Shown one piece after another: positions 23,580 to 31,757 of a DNA stretch of 43,672 nt. Within the stretch, counting starts at the first letter, position 1. The number at the start of each line of letters is the position of its first letter. A model generated the notes under the pieces. The model was given only the letters and a program-made list of their open reading frames with translations. It was not told the origin of the DNA and did not search any database. The DNA comes from an uncultured Pelagibacteraceae bacterium. GTDB taxonomy: Bacteria; Pseudomonadota; Alphaproteobacteria; Pelagibacterales; Pelagibacteraceae. Both the position numbers and the translations under genes were made by a program. The DNA lies in contig CACOGC010000007.1 of the NCBI GenBank assembly GCA_902626645.1, positions 1-43,672 of the forward strand. The letters run 5' to 3'.

Positions 23580-24533
23580 TTATTTTTGTATAGTGTTTAA
23601 TTTGTTCAATTCTTCTAAGAACTGAGGAACTGCTTCAAAAAGATCAGCTTCAAGTCCATAATCTGCGACACTAAAAATTGGCGCTTCACCATCTTTATTG
23701 ATTGCCACGATTACTTTACTTTCTTTCATGCCAGCTAAATGTTGAATAGCACCTGAGATACCAACAGCAATATATAAATCGGGAACAACAACTTTTCCAG
23801 TTTGGCCAACCTGATGATCATTACTTATATATCCTGCATCAACTGCTGCTCTTGAAGCCCCAATTGCTGCATTTAATTTATCAGCTAAAGAAGTAATTAA
23901 TTTGAAATTATCACCACTCTGCATTCCTCTTCCACCTGAAACAACAACTCTCGCTGTACCAAGTTCGGGTCTATCTGATTTTACTTCCTCTCTTTTGATA
24001 AATTTTGTTTTTACAAATTCTTCACCAGGATCTGCTTTTTCTATAGGGGCTGATCCACCTGAGCTTTCGCACGGATCAAAAGATGTGGGTCTAATGGTTA
24101 CACATTTTTTTGCATCTTTGCTTTTAACTGTTGCAAAAGCGTTTCCTGCATAAATTGGTCTTAAAAAAGTATCGGGCGCAATAACTTTAATAATATCACT
24201 TATTTGAGATGTATCTAAAGCAGCAGCAATTCTTGGCATCAAATTTTTTCCAAAAGTATTTGCTGAACTTATAACATGTGAATAATTTTCAGCTAATTTT
24301 ACAATTACTGGAGCAAAATTTTCAGCAACAAAGTTTTCATAGTGAGCAGCTTCTACTTGAATAACTTTTTTAACTAATGGTAATTCAGATAATGCTTTTG
24401 CTGCTTCATCACAATTATGTCCAATAATCACTGCATGGACATCATTATCAATTTGTGAGGCTGCAGTGCTTGCATTAAGCGTAAATGGCCTCAACTCTTT
24501 GTTATTGTGTTCTGCAATTAATAAAACCGACAT
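23580..24533 (-). CDS. etfA: Electron transfer flavoprotein alpha subunit
   Basis: The 317-residue product carries the FAD-binding domain of ETF. The C-terminal half has S-G-G-R-G-M-Q-S, then I-G-A-S-R-A-A-V-D-A-G, H-Q-V-G-Q-T-G and A-V-G-I-S-G-A-I-Q-H, all hallmarks of EtfA. It pairs with EtfB to accept electrons from dehydrogenases. The ATG overlaps the etfB stop (TAATG), as expected for equimolar subunits. Confidence 0.95.
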   Translation of the reverse strand: MSVLLIAEHNNKELRPFTLNASTAASQIDNDVHAVIIGHNCDEAAKALSELPLVKKVIQVEAAHYENFVAENFAPVIVKLAENYSHVISSANTFGKNLMPRIAAALDTSQISDIIKVIAPDTFLRPIYAGNAFATVKSKDAKKCVTIRPTSFDPCESSGGSAPIEKADPGEEFVKTKFIKREEVKSDRPELGTARVVVSGGRGMQSGDNFKLITSLADKLNAAIGASRAAVDAGYISNDHQVGQTGKVVVPDLYIAVGISGAIQHLAGMKESKVIVAINKDGEAPIFSVADYGLEADLFEAVPQFLEELNKLNTIQK

Positions 24534-25282
24534 TATATCACCTTAGCTTCATTTTTTAATTTTTGAACCAACTCAGCTACACTTGTAACTTTTATTCCAG
24601 CTTTTCTCTTTGGTGGCTCTTCTACTTTAACTTGCTCGATTCTTGGAGTTATATCTACCCCTAAATCTGACGCATTTAATTGTTCTATTGGTTTTTTCTT
24701 TGCTTTCATTATATTTGGTAATGAAGCGTATCTTGGTTCATTTAATCTTAAGTCACAAGTTACTATTGCGGGAACATTAATTTCAATTGTCTCTAAACCT
24801 TCGTCTATCTCTCTAGTAACTTCTAATTTACTATCTTTAATTTCAATTTTTGATGCAAAAGTTGCTTGGGGCCAATTTAAAAGTGCACTTAACATTTGAC
24901 CTGTTTGATTACAATCATCGTCAATTGCTTGTTTACCCATAAAAACTAAATCTGGTTTTTCTTTTTCAACAATTTTCTGTAACAACTTTGAAACAGCGAG
25001 CGGTTCAATGACGCCATCTGTCTTAACAAGTATTCCTCTATCTGCCCCTACCGCTAAAGCTTTACGAACTGTTTCTTGAGCTTTCTCTTCGCCAATACTT
25101 ACTGCAACAACTTCTGTTGCTTTGCCGGCTTCTTTAATTTTTACCGCTTCTTCGATTGCATTATCGTCAGGTGGATTTGTAGACATTTTAACATTATCAG
25201 TTACCACACCTGTATTGTCTTCCTTAACTCTAATTTGAACGTTGTAATCAATAACTCTTTTTACTGCGACTAAAATTTTCAT
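24533..25282 (-). CDS. etfB: Electron transfer flavoprotein beta subunit
   Basis: The 249-residue product begins [12 protein letters not shown] and has N-P-x-D-x-[21 protein letters not shown] and [10 protein letters not shown], the EtfB/AMP-binding pattern. The stop overlaps etfA by one base, and its own ATG overlaps the DMGDH stop, so three genes are translationally linked. With ETF directly downstream, DMGDH is the most likely electron donor. Confidence 0.95.
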   Translation of the reverse strand: MKILVAVKRVIDYNVQIRVKEDNTGVVTDNVKMSTNPPDDNAIEEAVKIKEAGKATEVVAVSIGEEKAQETVRKALAVGADRGILVKTDGVIEPLAVSKLLQKIVEKEKPDLVFMGKQAIDDDCNQTGQMLSALLNWPQATFASKIEIKDSKLEVTREIDEGLETIEINVPAIVTCDLRLNEPRYASLPNIMKAKKKPIEQLNASDLGVDITPRIEQVKVEEPPKRKAGIKVTSVAELVQKLKNEAKVI

Positions 25283-27714
25283 TAAGCTCTCAATAATTTA
25301 TTTTCAGCGTCATAAGGACTTTCATCTAATATTGTAGCCTCATACATCTTGCCTAAAATATCAACCTTAAGTTTCTCACCTACATTAGCTAAGTCTGGTT
25401 TTACCATTGCTAATGCAATTGATTTATCTAATCTAAAGCCATATTCACCACCAGTAGCTCTGCCAACAACTTTGTCATCTTTATAAATCGGGTTATTTCC
25501 TAATACATCTGAGTCAGTTGTATTATGAACTTCAAGAGTTACTAATTTATTGTCAAAACCTTTTTCTCGCCACTTGTTTAATGCCTCAAGACCTATGAAA
25601 TTTCCTTTGTTTGGATGAACAAATCTATCTAACCCTGACTCATATGGTGAATATTCTATCGATAATTCCGTTCCAACTAATTTATAAGATTTTTCAATTC
25701 TTAAACTATTCATTGCTCTTATTCCGAAAGGTTTAAGTCCTAAATCTTTTCCAGCTTCCATTAATTTATCAAAAATATGATTTTGATACTCAATTGGATG
25801 ATGTAATTCCCAGCCCAGTTCACCAACAAAGTTTACTCTCATTGCATTTACTGGAGCATATCCAACGTTAACATTTTTGGCTGTTAACCATTTAAAATTT
25901 TCATTAGAAAAATCATCTGTAGAAACTTTTTGCATTAATTGTCTTGCTTTTGGTCCAGCTACAACTAGCACTCCTGTGCTATTAGTTAAATCTTCAAATA
26001 TCACTGATCCATCAGTTGGCATCCACTTTTGTATCCAATCATGATCTAGTCTTAAATTTGCACCTGCAGAAACAAGGTAATAACTATTTTCTGCCTCCTT
26101 CATGATTGTAAATTCTGAATGAACTCCACCTTTCGTATTTAGTGCATGACATAAGTTAATTCTGCCAATTTTTTTAGGAAGTTTATTTGCTACTAAATAA
26201 TCTAAAAATTCTTCAGCCTTAGGACCTTTAATTCGACATTTTGCAAAAGCAGTCATATCTAATAAACCGACATTTTCTTTTACATTTTGACACTCTTTTT
26301 TAATTGCATCAAACCATTTTGATCTTCTAAATGACCAGTCATCTTTTTGCTCCATGCCATCTGTTGCAAAAAAATTAGGTCTTTCCCAACCAAACTTTTG
26401 ACCAAACACAGCGCCTAAATTTTTCATTCTTTCATAACAAGGAGATGTTCTTAAAGGTCTTGCTGCTGGTCTTTCCTCGTCAGGATAATGAACGATAAAA
26501 ACGTGGCTATAAGCTTCCTCATTTTTTGCTTTTAAATAAGATTTGGTTGCGTAGTTTCCATAACGTCTAGGTTCGACACCAAGCATATCAATTGTTGGTT
26601 CTCCATCAACAATCCACTCTGCTAGTTGCCAGCCTGCCCCACCAGCAGCTGTAATACCAAAACTATGACCTTCATTAATCCAAAAATTTTTTAGTCCCCA
26701 AGCTGGACCAACTATTGGGTTGCCGTCAGGCGTATAACAAATTGCTCCATTATAAACTTTTTTAACTCCAACTTCACCAAAAGCAGGAACTCTATGAATG
26801 GCTCCTTCAATATGTGGTGCTAGTCGATCTAAATCTTCTTGAAACAATTCGTATTCAGAATCTTTTGATGGTCCTTCAACATAACAAGCTGGAGCACCAT
26901 CTTCATAAGGACCTAATATTAATCCTCCCGCTTCTTCTCTCATATACCATCTGCTATCACTATCTCTTAATACTCCCATCTCAGGCAATCCTGCTTTTTT
27001 TCTTTTTTGAATTTCTGGATGAGGTTCTGTTACAATATATTGATGTTCAACTGGTATTACTGGGATATCTAGTCCAACCATTTCACCTGTTTGACGCGCA
27101 AAATTTCCTGAGCAAGAAATAACATGCTCGCATTCAATTGATCCTTTATCAGTTTCAACTACCCATCCACTTTTTGTTTGTCGAATTGCGGTTACGGCTG
27201 TATTTCTATAAATCTCCGCCCCTCTATTTCTTGCTCCCGCAGCTAAAGCTTGTGTTAAATCAGCTGGCTGAATGTATCCATCCTCAGGATGTTGAATAGC
27301 ACCAACTAAGTCGTCTGTATGACATAAAGGCCAAATTTCTTTTACTTGCTGTGGTGTTAAAAATTTTACATCAACACCAATTGTTTTAGCAACACCAGCA
27401 TACTGATGATACTCATCCATTCTATCTTTGGTGCTTGCTAAACGAATATTTGAAACCACACTAAAGCCAACATTTTTTCCTGTCTCTTCTTCAAGTGTTT
27501 TATAAAGATTGACTGCATACTTGTGCAATTGACCAACTGAGTAACTCATATTAAACAGCGGAAGTAATCCTGCTGCATGCCAAGTTGATCCAGATGTAAG
27601 TTCTTTCCTCTCAACTAAAACAACATCAGACCAACCTTTTTTTGCTAAATGATAAAGAGCACTTACTCCAACAACACCACCACCAACAACAACGACTTTA
27701 GTTTTTGATTTCAT
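25282..27714 (-). CDS. Dimethylglycine/sarcosine dehydrogenase-type FAD oxidoreductase with GcvT domain
   Basis: The 810-residue product has an N-terminal DAO-type FAD domain (Rossmann motif V-V-G-G-G-V-V-G, residues 9-16) and a C-terminal GcvT-like folate domain from about residue 430. The S-T-W-H46-A-A-G-L motif contains the histidine that binds FAD covalently in mitochondrial DMGDH. It would oxidatively demethylate dimethylglycine (or sarcosine), pass the C1 unit to tetrahydrofolate and reduce ETF. The directly downstream etfB and etfA support ETF dependence. Dimethylglycine versus sarcosine cannot be decided from sequence alone. An AGGA Shine-Dalgarno lies near the start ATG. Confidence 0.9.
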   Translation of the reverse strand: MKSKTKVVVVGGGVVGVSALYHLAKKGWSDVVLVERKELTSGSTWHAAGLLPLFNMSYSVGQLHKYAVNLYKTLEEETGKNVGFSVVSNIRLASTKDRMDEYHQYAGVAKTIGVDVKFLTPQQVKEIWPLCHTDDLVGAIQHPEDGYIQPADLTQALAAGARNRGAEIYRNTAVTAIRQTKSGWVVETDKGSIECEHVISCSGNFARQTGEMVGLDIPVIPVEHQYIVTEPHPEIQKRKKAGLPEMGVLRDSDSRWYMREEAGGLILGPYEDGAPACYVEGPSKDSEYELFQEDLDRLAPHIEGAIHRVPAFGEVGVKKVYNGAICYTPDGNPIVGPAWGLKNFWINEGHSFGITAAGGAGWQLAEWIVDGEPTIDMLGVEPRRYGNYATKSYLKAKNEEAYSHVFIVHYPDEERPAARPLRTSPCYERMKNLGAVFGQKFGWERPNFFATDGMEQKDDWSFRRSKWFDAIKKECQNVKENVGLLDMTAFAKCRIKGPKAEEFLDYLVANKLPKKIGRINLCHALNTKGGVHSEFTIMKEAENSYYLVSAGANLRLDHDWIQKWMPTDGSVIFEDLTNSTGVLVVAGPKARQLMQKVSTDDFSNENFKWLTAKNVNVGYAPVNAMRVNFVGELGWELHHPIEYQNHIFDKLMEAGKDLGLKPFGIRAMNSLRIEKSYKLVGTELSIEYSPYESGLDRFVHPNKGNFIGLEALNKWREKGFDNKLVTLEVHNTTDSDVLGNNPIYKDDKVVGRATGGEYGFRLDKSIALAMVKPDLANVGEKLKVDILGKMYEATILDESPYDAENKLLRA

Positions 27715-27768
27715 TAAGCGATTCCTACTAAATTTTTATTCATAACGAAACAAAATTGTCATCTTTAA

Positions 27769-28242
27769 TCATATTGAACTACCCAATGGGATTGGGCTGG
27801 AGACCATTGTTGTTAGCCAGCAATCTTTAAGTGGACCATCTGTTTCATACTTTTCAACTTGCCAATTAAACTTGTGATAGATTTTATCCTTATCTAAAAG
27901 GATCACTTCAAATTGTGCCCAATTTTCACCACTTCCAAGCTTTGTAATAGTGTGGCTTAAATGATTAATCATCATTTGATAAGAGTCTCCTTTAATCATT
28001 CTTTTGAATTTATCTAAAGGTCCAGTAACTTTTTTATTACTTGGGTGAGCAAAATTCCAGGTTTGTTCAATACCACTATCCTTATAGATAAGGTCATTGT
28101 TTTGAAGTCCTGACAATTGAATTTCTATAACTCTGTCAGGTTTAATATCACTTTTGGGTTTGAGTAAATCTGCTTTTGAAATTGATCCTGAAATTAAAAA
28201 AATTAAAAAAGTACTAAATATTATTTGCAGTTTTTTTAACAT
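27769..28242 (-). CDS. DUF4864-like secreted protein
   Basis: The 157-residue product has a signal peptide (about residues 1-24, ending S-K-A before D-L-L). The mature part resembles DUF4864: R-V-I-E-I-Q-L-S-G-L-Q-N-N-D near the front, then W-N-F-A-H-P-S-N-K-K-V-T-G-P-L-D-K-F-K-R-M-I. Function unknown; presumably periplasmic. Its start lies inside the 3' end of the reductase gene (29-base overlap). It is last in the minus run beginning with the APS-kinase-like gene. Confidence 0.65.
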   Translation of the reverse strand: MLKKLQIIFSTFLIFLISGSISKADLLKPKSDIKPDRVIEIQLSGLQNNDLIYKDSGIEQTWNFAHPSNKKVTGPLDKFKRMIKGDSYQMMINHLSHTITKLGSGENWAQFEVILLDKDKIYHKFNWQVEKYETDGPLKDCWLTTMVSSPIPLGSSI

Positions 28243-28783
28243 CTTCTAGAAATTTTTTTCTTTTTTTGTCACCAACGAAAGGTACAGCAAAGTATCTTCT
28301 ATATATAACATCCGTTATGCCGCATATATTAAATACTCCTCTTCTTAATCTTTTCGTCGGCATGTTGAGGAAAAAAGTTCTAACAGCAAATTGTGGTGAT
28401 CCATAAGTACAAAATACAACTGCTTTTTTCCCTTTTAAGTTTCCTATAGGGTAACCATAATTGCCAAATAATCTTTTAAATCTAAACGCCCATGGTGGTG
28501 CCAGAACTTTATCTATCCAACCTTCAACTATGGCAGGCATTCTAAAATTCCATATTGGAGCAATCAACACAATCGCATCAGAATTTTCAATCCTTTTTCT
28601 ATGATCCAAAACTTTTTCATCTGGCTCTTCTCCTGAAAAGACTGGATCAAATCTTTCTTTATATAAATCAATTATATCAACCTTATGTCCGTTTTTTTCG
28701 ATAGTTTCTTTAAAAGTATCTCTAATGGCTGCATTAAAAGAATTTTCATCATAGTGCCCATAAACTACAAATATGTTTTTCAT
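28214..28783 (-). CDS. NAD(P)H dehydrogenase (quinone) of flavodoxin-like fold
   Basis: The 189-residue product has the flavodoxin-like fold of the NQO1/KefF/MdaB group. It has F-V-V-Y-G-H-Y-D-E-N-S-F-N at the N-terminus (FMN/FAD phosphate loop), D-A-I-V-L-I-A-P-I-W-N-F in the middle and G-W-I-D-K-V-L after it. Relatives reduce quinones or other electrophiles with NAD(P)H, or regulate potassium efflux. The exact role is unknown. Its ATG overlaps the stop of the CoA-binding gene (TAATG). Confidence 0.82.
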   Translation of the reverse strand: MKNIFVVYGHYDENSFNAAIRDTFKETIEKNGHKVDIIDLYKERFDPVFSGEEPDEKVLDHRKRIENSDAIVLIAPIWNFRMPAIVEGWIDKVLAPPWAFRFKRLFGNYGYPIGNLKGKKAVVFCTYGSPQFAVRTFFLNMPTKRLRRGVFNICGITDVIYRRYFAVPFVGDKKRKKFLEDVKKTANNI

Positions 28784-29181
28784 TATCTAAAATATTTTTC
28801 GTACTCAATTTTTGTGCATTTATCCTCAATATATATAATATCATTTTCTTCAACAATTTGTTTTGCTTCTTCACTCTTAATGTCTAGTTGTAACCATAAA
28901 ACTTTTGCTCCAACTTTTACTGTCTCTTTTGCTATTTTAGCTGCCTCCGTTGATGGTCTAAAAACATTAATGATGTCTATTTTAGTTTGAATATCTGATA
29001 CTTTTTCAAAAACATTTTCATTCAATATCTTTTCACCTTTAATAGAAGGATTAACAGGAAAAACTTTAAATCCATATTGTTGTAAGTGTTTCATTACCAC
29101 TGAAGATGTTTTTGTCAGATCTTTACTCGCACCAATTAAAGCAATATTTTTATATTTTGATAAAATTTCTTTAATTTCCAT
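28783..29181 (-). CDS. CoA-binding domain protein (YccU family)
   Basis: The 132-residue product is a single Rossmann CoA-binding domain: N-I-A-L-I-G-A-S-K-D (about residues 12-21), F-P-V-N-P-S near 42, D-I-I-N-V-F-R-P-S, W-L-Q-L-D-I near 95 and a C-terminal D-K-C-T-K-I-E-Y. Its biochemical role is unknown. It is joined by TAATG overlaps to both neighbours, so the gene order is co-translated. Confidence 0.88.
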   Translation of the reverse strand: MEIKEILSKYKNIALIGASKDLTKTSSVVMKHLQQYGFKVFPVNPSIKGEKILNENVFEKVSDIQTKIDIINVFRPSTEAAKIAKETVKVGAKVLWLQLDIKSEEAKQIVEENDIIYIEDKCTKIEYEKYFR

Positions 29182-29369
29182 TACTTATCTTCTTTAATCT
29201 TTTCCTCACAAAATTTTTTTGCCTCAGCTATAGTCATTGGTTTTTCTAATTTTTGACTTCCGGCCACACAAGCATCAATTGCACGTTTGAAATTATGATC
29301 TCTAAAAAATAATACAACATAAAGACCTACGAAAACAAAAATAATAATTAAAATATTTTTAAATTTCAT
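29181..29369 (-). CDS. Small single-helix membrane protein
   Basis: The 62-residue product has one N-terminal membrane helix (N-I-L-I-I-I-F-V-F-V-G-L-Y-V-V-L-F-F) followed by a charged tail of about 38 residues with two cysteines (A-C-V-A-G and F-C-E-E-K). It overlaps the crotonase gene by four bases (ATGA) and the CoA-binding gene by one, so it is surely translated. Function not recognised. Confidence 0.7.
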   Translation of the reverse strand: MKFKNILIIIFVFVGLYVVLFFRDHNFKRAIDACVAGSQKLEKPMTIAEAKKFCEEKIKEDK

Positions 29370-30139
29370 TTATTTTTCCATAAAGGTTTTCTTTTTTCTA
29401 AAAAAGCTGAAATACCTTCTTTAGCATCTAGAGCCATCATATTTAATGTCATCATTTTACTTGTATGGGCATACGCTTTTCGAAGAGGCATCTCTAATTG
29501 TTTATAAAATGTTCGTTTGCCGATTTTAATTGTTAAATTTGATTTAGATGCAATCTTTTTTGCAATTTTTAAAACTTCACTATTTAATTTAGATTTTGAA
29601 AAACAATCATTTATCAAACCAATTTCTTTTGCAAAATTTGCTTTGATTGGCTCGCCTGTTAGCAACATTTTCATCATCGGTTTTTTATTTATTTTTCTAC
29701 TTACAGCAACCATTGGCGTACTACAAAATAATCCAATATTTACTCCAGGAGTTGCAAATAATGCATCTTTAGTACTATAGGCTAGATCACAACTAGCAAC
29801 TAACTGACAACCAGCAGCATAGGCTGCTCCATGCACTTTAGCGATAACAGGTTTATTACCCTCTACTATTTGAAGCATTAACTTAGAACACAGATTAAAT
29901 AATTTTTGATATTTGTTTCTTACCTTTAAACTTTTTACTTCTTTAAGGTTATGACCTGCACTAAAACCTTTTCCAGCACCTTCTATAATGATTACTTTTA
30001 TTTTTTTATCTTGATCAAGTTTTTTTAGAACCTTAATTAGATCATTTAAATTCTTAAAAGATAATGAATTATATGTTTTAGGATCATTAATTTGAACTAT
30101 AGATATACCGCTGGATAAGTTCTTCACTAATATATTCAT
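29366..30139 (-). CDS. Crotonase-superfamily protein, ECHDC3-like
   Basis: I start at the ATG at 30139 (257 residues); a TTG one codon upstream is less likely. The product has the crotonase oxyanion-loop motifs (G-F-S-A-G-H-N-L-K-E near residues 60-70 and H-G-A-A-Y-A-A-G-C-Q-L near 104). The position of the first catalytic Glu of enoyl-CoA hydratases reads P-G-V-N-I-G-L-F-C-S-T-P, as in ECHDC3-type proteins, so a true hydratase activity is doubtful. The CoA thioester and reaction are unknown. The gene lies eight bases after the nucleotidyltransferase gene. Confidence 0.82.
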   Translation of the reverse strand: MNILVKNLSSGISIVQINDPKTYNSLSFKNLNDLIKVLKKLDQDKKIKVIIIEGAGKGFSAGHNLKEVKSLKVRNKYQKLFNLCSKLMLQIVEGNKPVIAKVHGAAYAAGCQLVASCDLAYSTKDALFATPGVNIGLFCSTPMVAVSRKINKKPMMKMLLTGEPIKANFAKEIGLINDCFSKSKLNSEVLKIAKKIASKSNLTIKIGKRTFYKQLEMPLRKAYAHTSKMMTLNMMALDAKEGISAFLEKRKPLWKNK

Positions 30140-30147
30140 CAAAAATT

Positions 30148-30522
30148 CTATTTGAGTTTGCCTTCTTCTCTCATTTTGGCTCTTATCTTGGTTGCCGATA
30201 TTTTTTGTATTTCTTCTGACAACACTATCTCTTCAATTTTGTAACCAACCCCTCTACCATAACAAATATTTGTAATATTAGGGACTAACATAATTTTAAA
30301 ACGACCTTCAAACTCTGGGTTAAGTCTATCTTCTATATTTTTTTTAACTGTATCAAAATCGAAAGGATTATCATCTACTCCTTGTACATCTCTTATTTGA
30401 ATACAAACTTGTCCAGTTTTTTTGATAATTTCTTTAAATAAGGTGTAATGACCATCGTGAAATGGTTGCCATCTTCCTAACATTTGTGCAGTTGGCTTTT
30501 TATTATCCCACTGATATGTCAT
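30148..30522 (-). CDS. HxGH-type nucleotidyltransferase
   Basis: The 124-residue product has the two motifs of the cytidylyltransferase/NMN-adenylyltransferase fold, G-R-W-Q-P-F-H-D-G-H (residues 17-26) and I-S-A-T-K-I-R near the C-terminus. The size is small. Archaeal NadM-like enzymes, the adenylyltransferase part of NadR and short ATP-sulfurylase-like proteins all share these motifs, so the substrate is open. It overlaps the P-loop kinase upstream by four bases (ATGA), so the kinase and transferase probably act in series. Confidence 0.75.
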   Translation of the reverse strand: MTYQWDNKKPTAQMLGRWQPFHDGHYTLFKEIIKKTGQVCIQIRDVQGVDDNPFDFDTVKKNIEDRLNPEFEGRFKIMLVPNITNICYGRGVGYKIEEIVLSEEIQKISATKIRAKMREEGKLK

Positions 30523-30929
30523 TTTTTTATATCCTTATATATTTTTGGTGCCCAATTTTTAGCATCTTGTGTAGTAACATGAAAGTTATACTTGTCTGGT
30601 TTGACAAACATCTTATTAGTATCGTCAAACCTACCCTCTTTAATAGTATCAACCCAAATAACATAATCTGAGGGAAATAAACTTCTGGCCTCTGGTGTTG
30701 GGCAGATAAAATCTGCAACAACATAGTTATTATCTTTTCGAAGTTTTAAAGCAAAATCAGCCATTCTTTTTGCCTGTCTTTTTCTTCCTTCTTCAGAAAA
30801 ATCCCAATCATTTGCCTCTTTTCTTACTTCATCTGCGTTAAGCCTTTTTGCATTTAATAATGGTGCAAGCTCATTAGCCAGGGTTGTTTTTCCTGATCCT
30901 GGTAGACCCATTATTAAGATAATTTTCAT
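30519..30929 (-). CDS. APS-kinase-like P-loop kinase
   Basis: The 136-residue product starts with a strand and the Walker A motif G-L-P-G-S-G-K-T-T (residues 8-16), then L-N-A-D-E-V-R, W-D-F-S-E-E-G-R-K-R-Q and V-V-A-D-F-I-C-P-T-P-E-A-R. These resemble CysC (adenylylsulfate kinase), where the equivalents are D-G-D-x-V-R and F-S-x-x-D-R. It is shorter than CysC (about 200 residues) at the C-terminus. Sugar or nucleoside kinases of the same fold are alternatives. It begins the minus run; a 99-base spacer separates it from the divergent MTHFR-like gene. Confidence 0.75.
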   Translation of the reverse strand: MKIILIMGLPGSGKTTLANELAPLLNAKRLNADEVRKEANDWDFSEEGRKRQAKRMADFALKLRKDNNYVVADFICPTPEARSLFPSDYVIWVDTIKEGRFDDTNKMFVKPDKYNFHVTTQDAKNWAPKIYKDIKK

Positions 30930-30993
30930 TAATTTATTTCGTTTGGTTATTAGGCAATAAACAACTTGAGATTATATTACACGATTAATTTCT

Positions 30994-31019
30994 TTGACAG
31001 CATTTTCAAAAAATATAAT
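30994..31019 (+). promoter_or_regulatory. Candidate sigma-70 promoter for the MTHFR-like/DmdA-like operon
   Basis: TTGACA (30994-30999) and TATAAT (31014-31019) are both perfect consensus hexamers but are spaced by only 14 bases, against the usual 16-18. The -10 box ends nine bases before the ATG at 31029, so the transcript would be nearly leaderless, and no Shine-Dalgarno is visible before this ATG. The short spacing makes the assignment uncertain. Confidence 0.35.
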
Positions 31020-31028
31020 CATTATTAG

Positions 31029-31757
31029 ATGAATTTTTCTTTAGAAATTGGACCTCAGACAGATCTGGATACTGTCCCTGCTGTAAAAGATATTTATATC
31101 ACTATGCTACCTGGGGGAGATTATAGAGAGACTGCTCAACAAGCAGTTGAGTTAGTGAAGAAAGGTTTCAATCCAGTTCCACATTTTCCTGCAAGATCTA
31201 TGCAGGATGAAAAACAGCTAAAAGATTATGTTTCGAGGTGTAAAGATGGTGGCGTCAAACAAGTTTTAGTTATAGGAGGAGGAAGAGAACCAATGGGAAA
31301 ATTCGATAGCTCTTTTCAACTTTTGGAGACTGGTTATTTTGAGAAGATGACGATAGGAATTGCTGGACACCCAGAGGGGAGTCCTGATATATCCGACTCA
31401 GATTTAGAAAAAGCTATGAAAGATAAAAAGCCTTACGCTGATTATATTGTAACTCAATGGTTACTAGATCCTCAGCCAATTATAGACTTTATTTCTAAAC
31501 AAAGCGTACCAGTGCATGTGGGAATTACTGGGCCTCTAAAAATATCTAGCTTAATAAAGTTTGCTAATATAGTTGGTGCAAAAAATTCTCTAAATTTTCT
31601 TAAATCTAATTTTACTAAGGCGTTAGATTTATTAAAACCTAAAGACCCTAATGATTTAATTGGGAAAATTAAATCGCACACTGATTTTTTCCACATTTAT
31701 ACATTCGGCGGCTTGAAGGAAACTAACAAGTGGTTGAAGGAGAATAGTTATGTCTAA
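31029..31757 (+). CDS. Methylenetetrahydrofolate reductase-like protein
   Basis: The 242-residue product resembles MetF: S-L-E-I-G-P at the N-terminus with the catalytic-type Glu6, P-H-F-P-A-R-S near residue 53, G-I-A-G-H-P-E-G-S-P near 114, and a C-terminal H-I-Y-T-F-G-G-L. It is shorter than MetF (about 290). At the site of E. coli Asp120 (L-R-G-D) it has G-G-G-R-E-P, so folate handling may differ. It overlaps the DmdA-like gene by eight bases. The inferred role is to interconvert methyl-THF, made by the partner enzyme, and methylene-THF; the reaction direction and cofactor are unproven. Confidence 0.8.
   Translation: MNFSLEIGPQTDLDTVPAVKDIYITMLPGGDYRETAQQAVELVKKGFNPVPHFPARSMQDEKQLKDYVSRCKDGGVKQVLVIGGGREPMGKFDSSFQLLETGYFEKMTIGIAGHPEGSPDISDSDLEKAMKDKKPYADYIVTQWLLDPQPIIDFISKQSVPVHVGITGPLKISSLIKFANIVGAKNSLNFLKSNFTKALDLLKPKDPNDLIGKIKSHTDFFHIYTFGGLKETNKWLKENSYV

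Noticed and set aside
23902..24153. Plus-strand frame inside etfA
   Set aside because: It is antisense to conserved EtfA FAD-binding motifs and has no supporting start signal.
27714..27743. A nine-codon upstream ORF whose TAA overlaps the DMGDH start
   Set aside because: It has no Shine-Dalgarno, while DMGDH has its own AGGA at good spacing. In AT-rich DNA such short frames are expected by chance.
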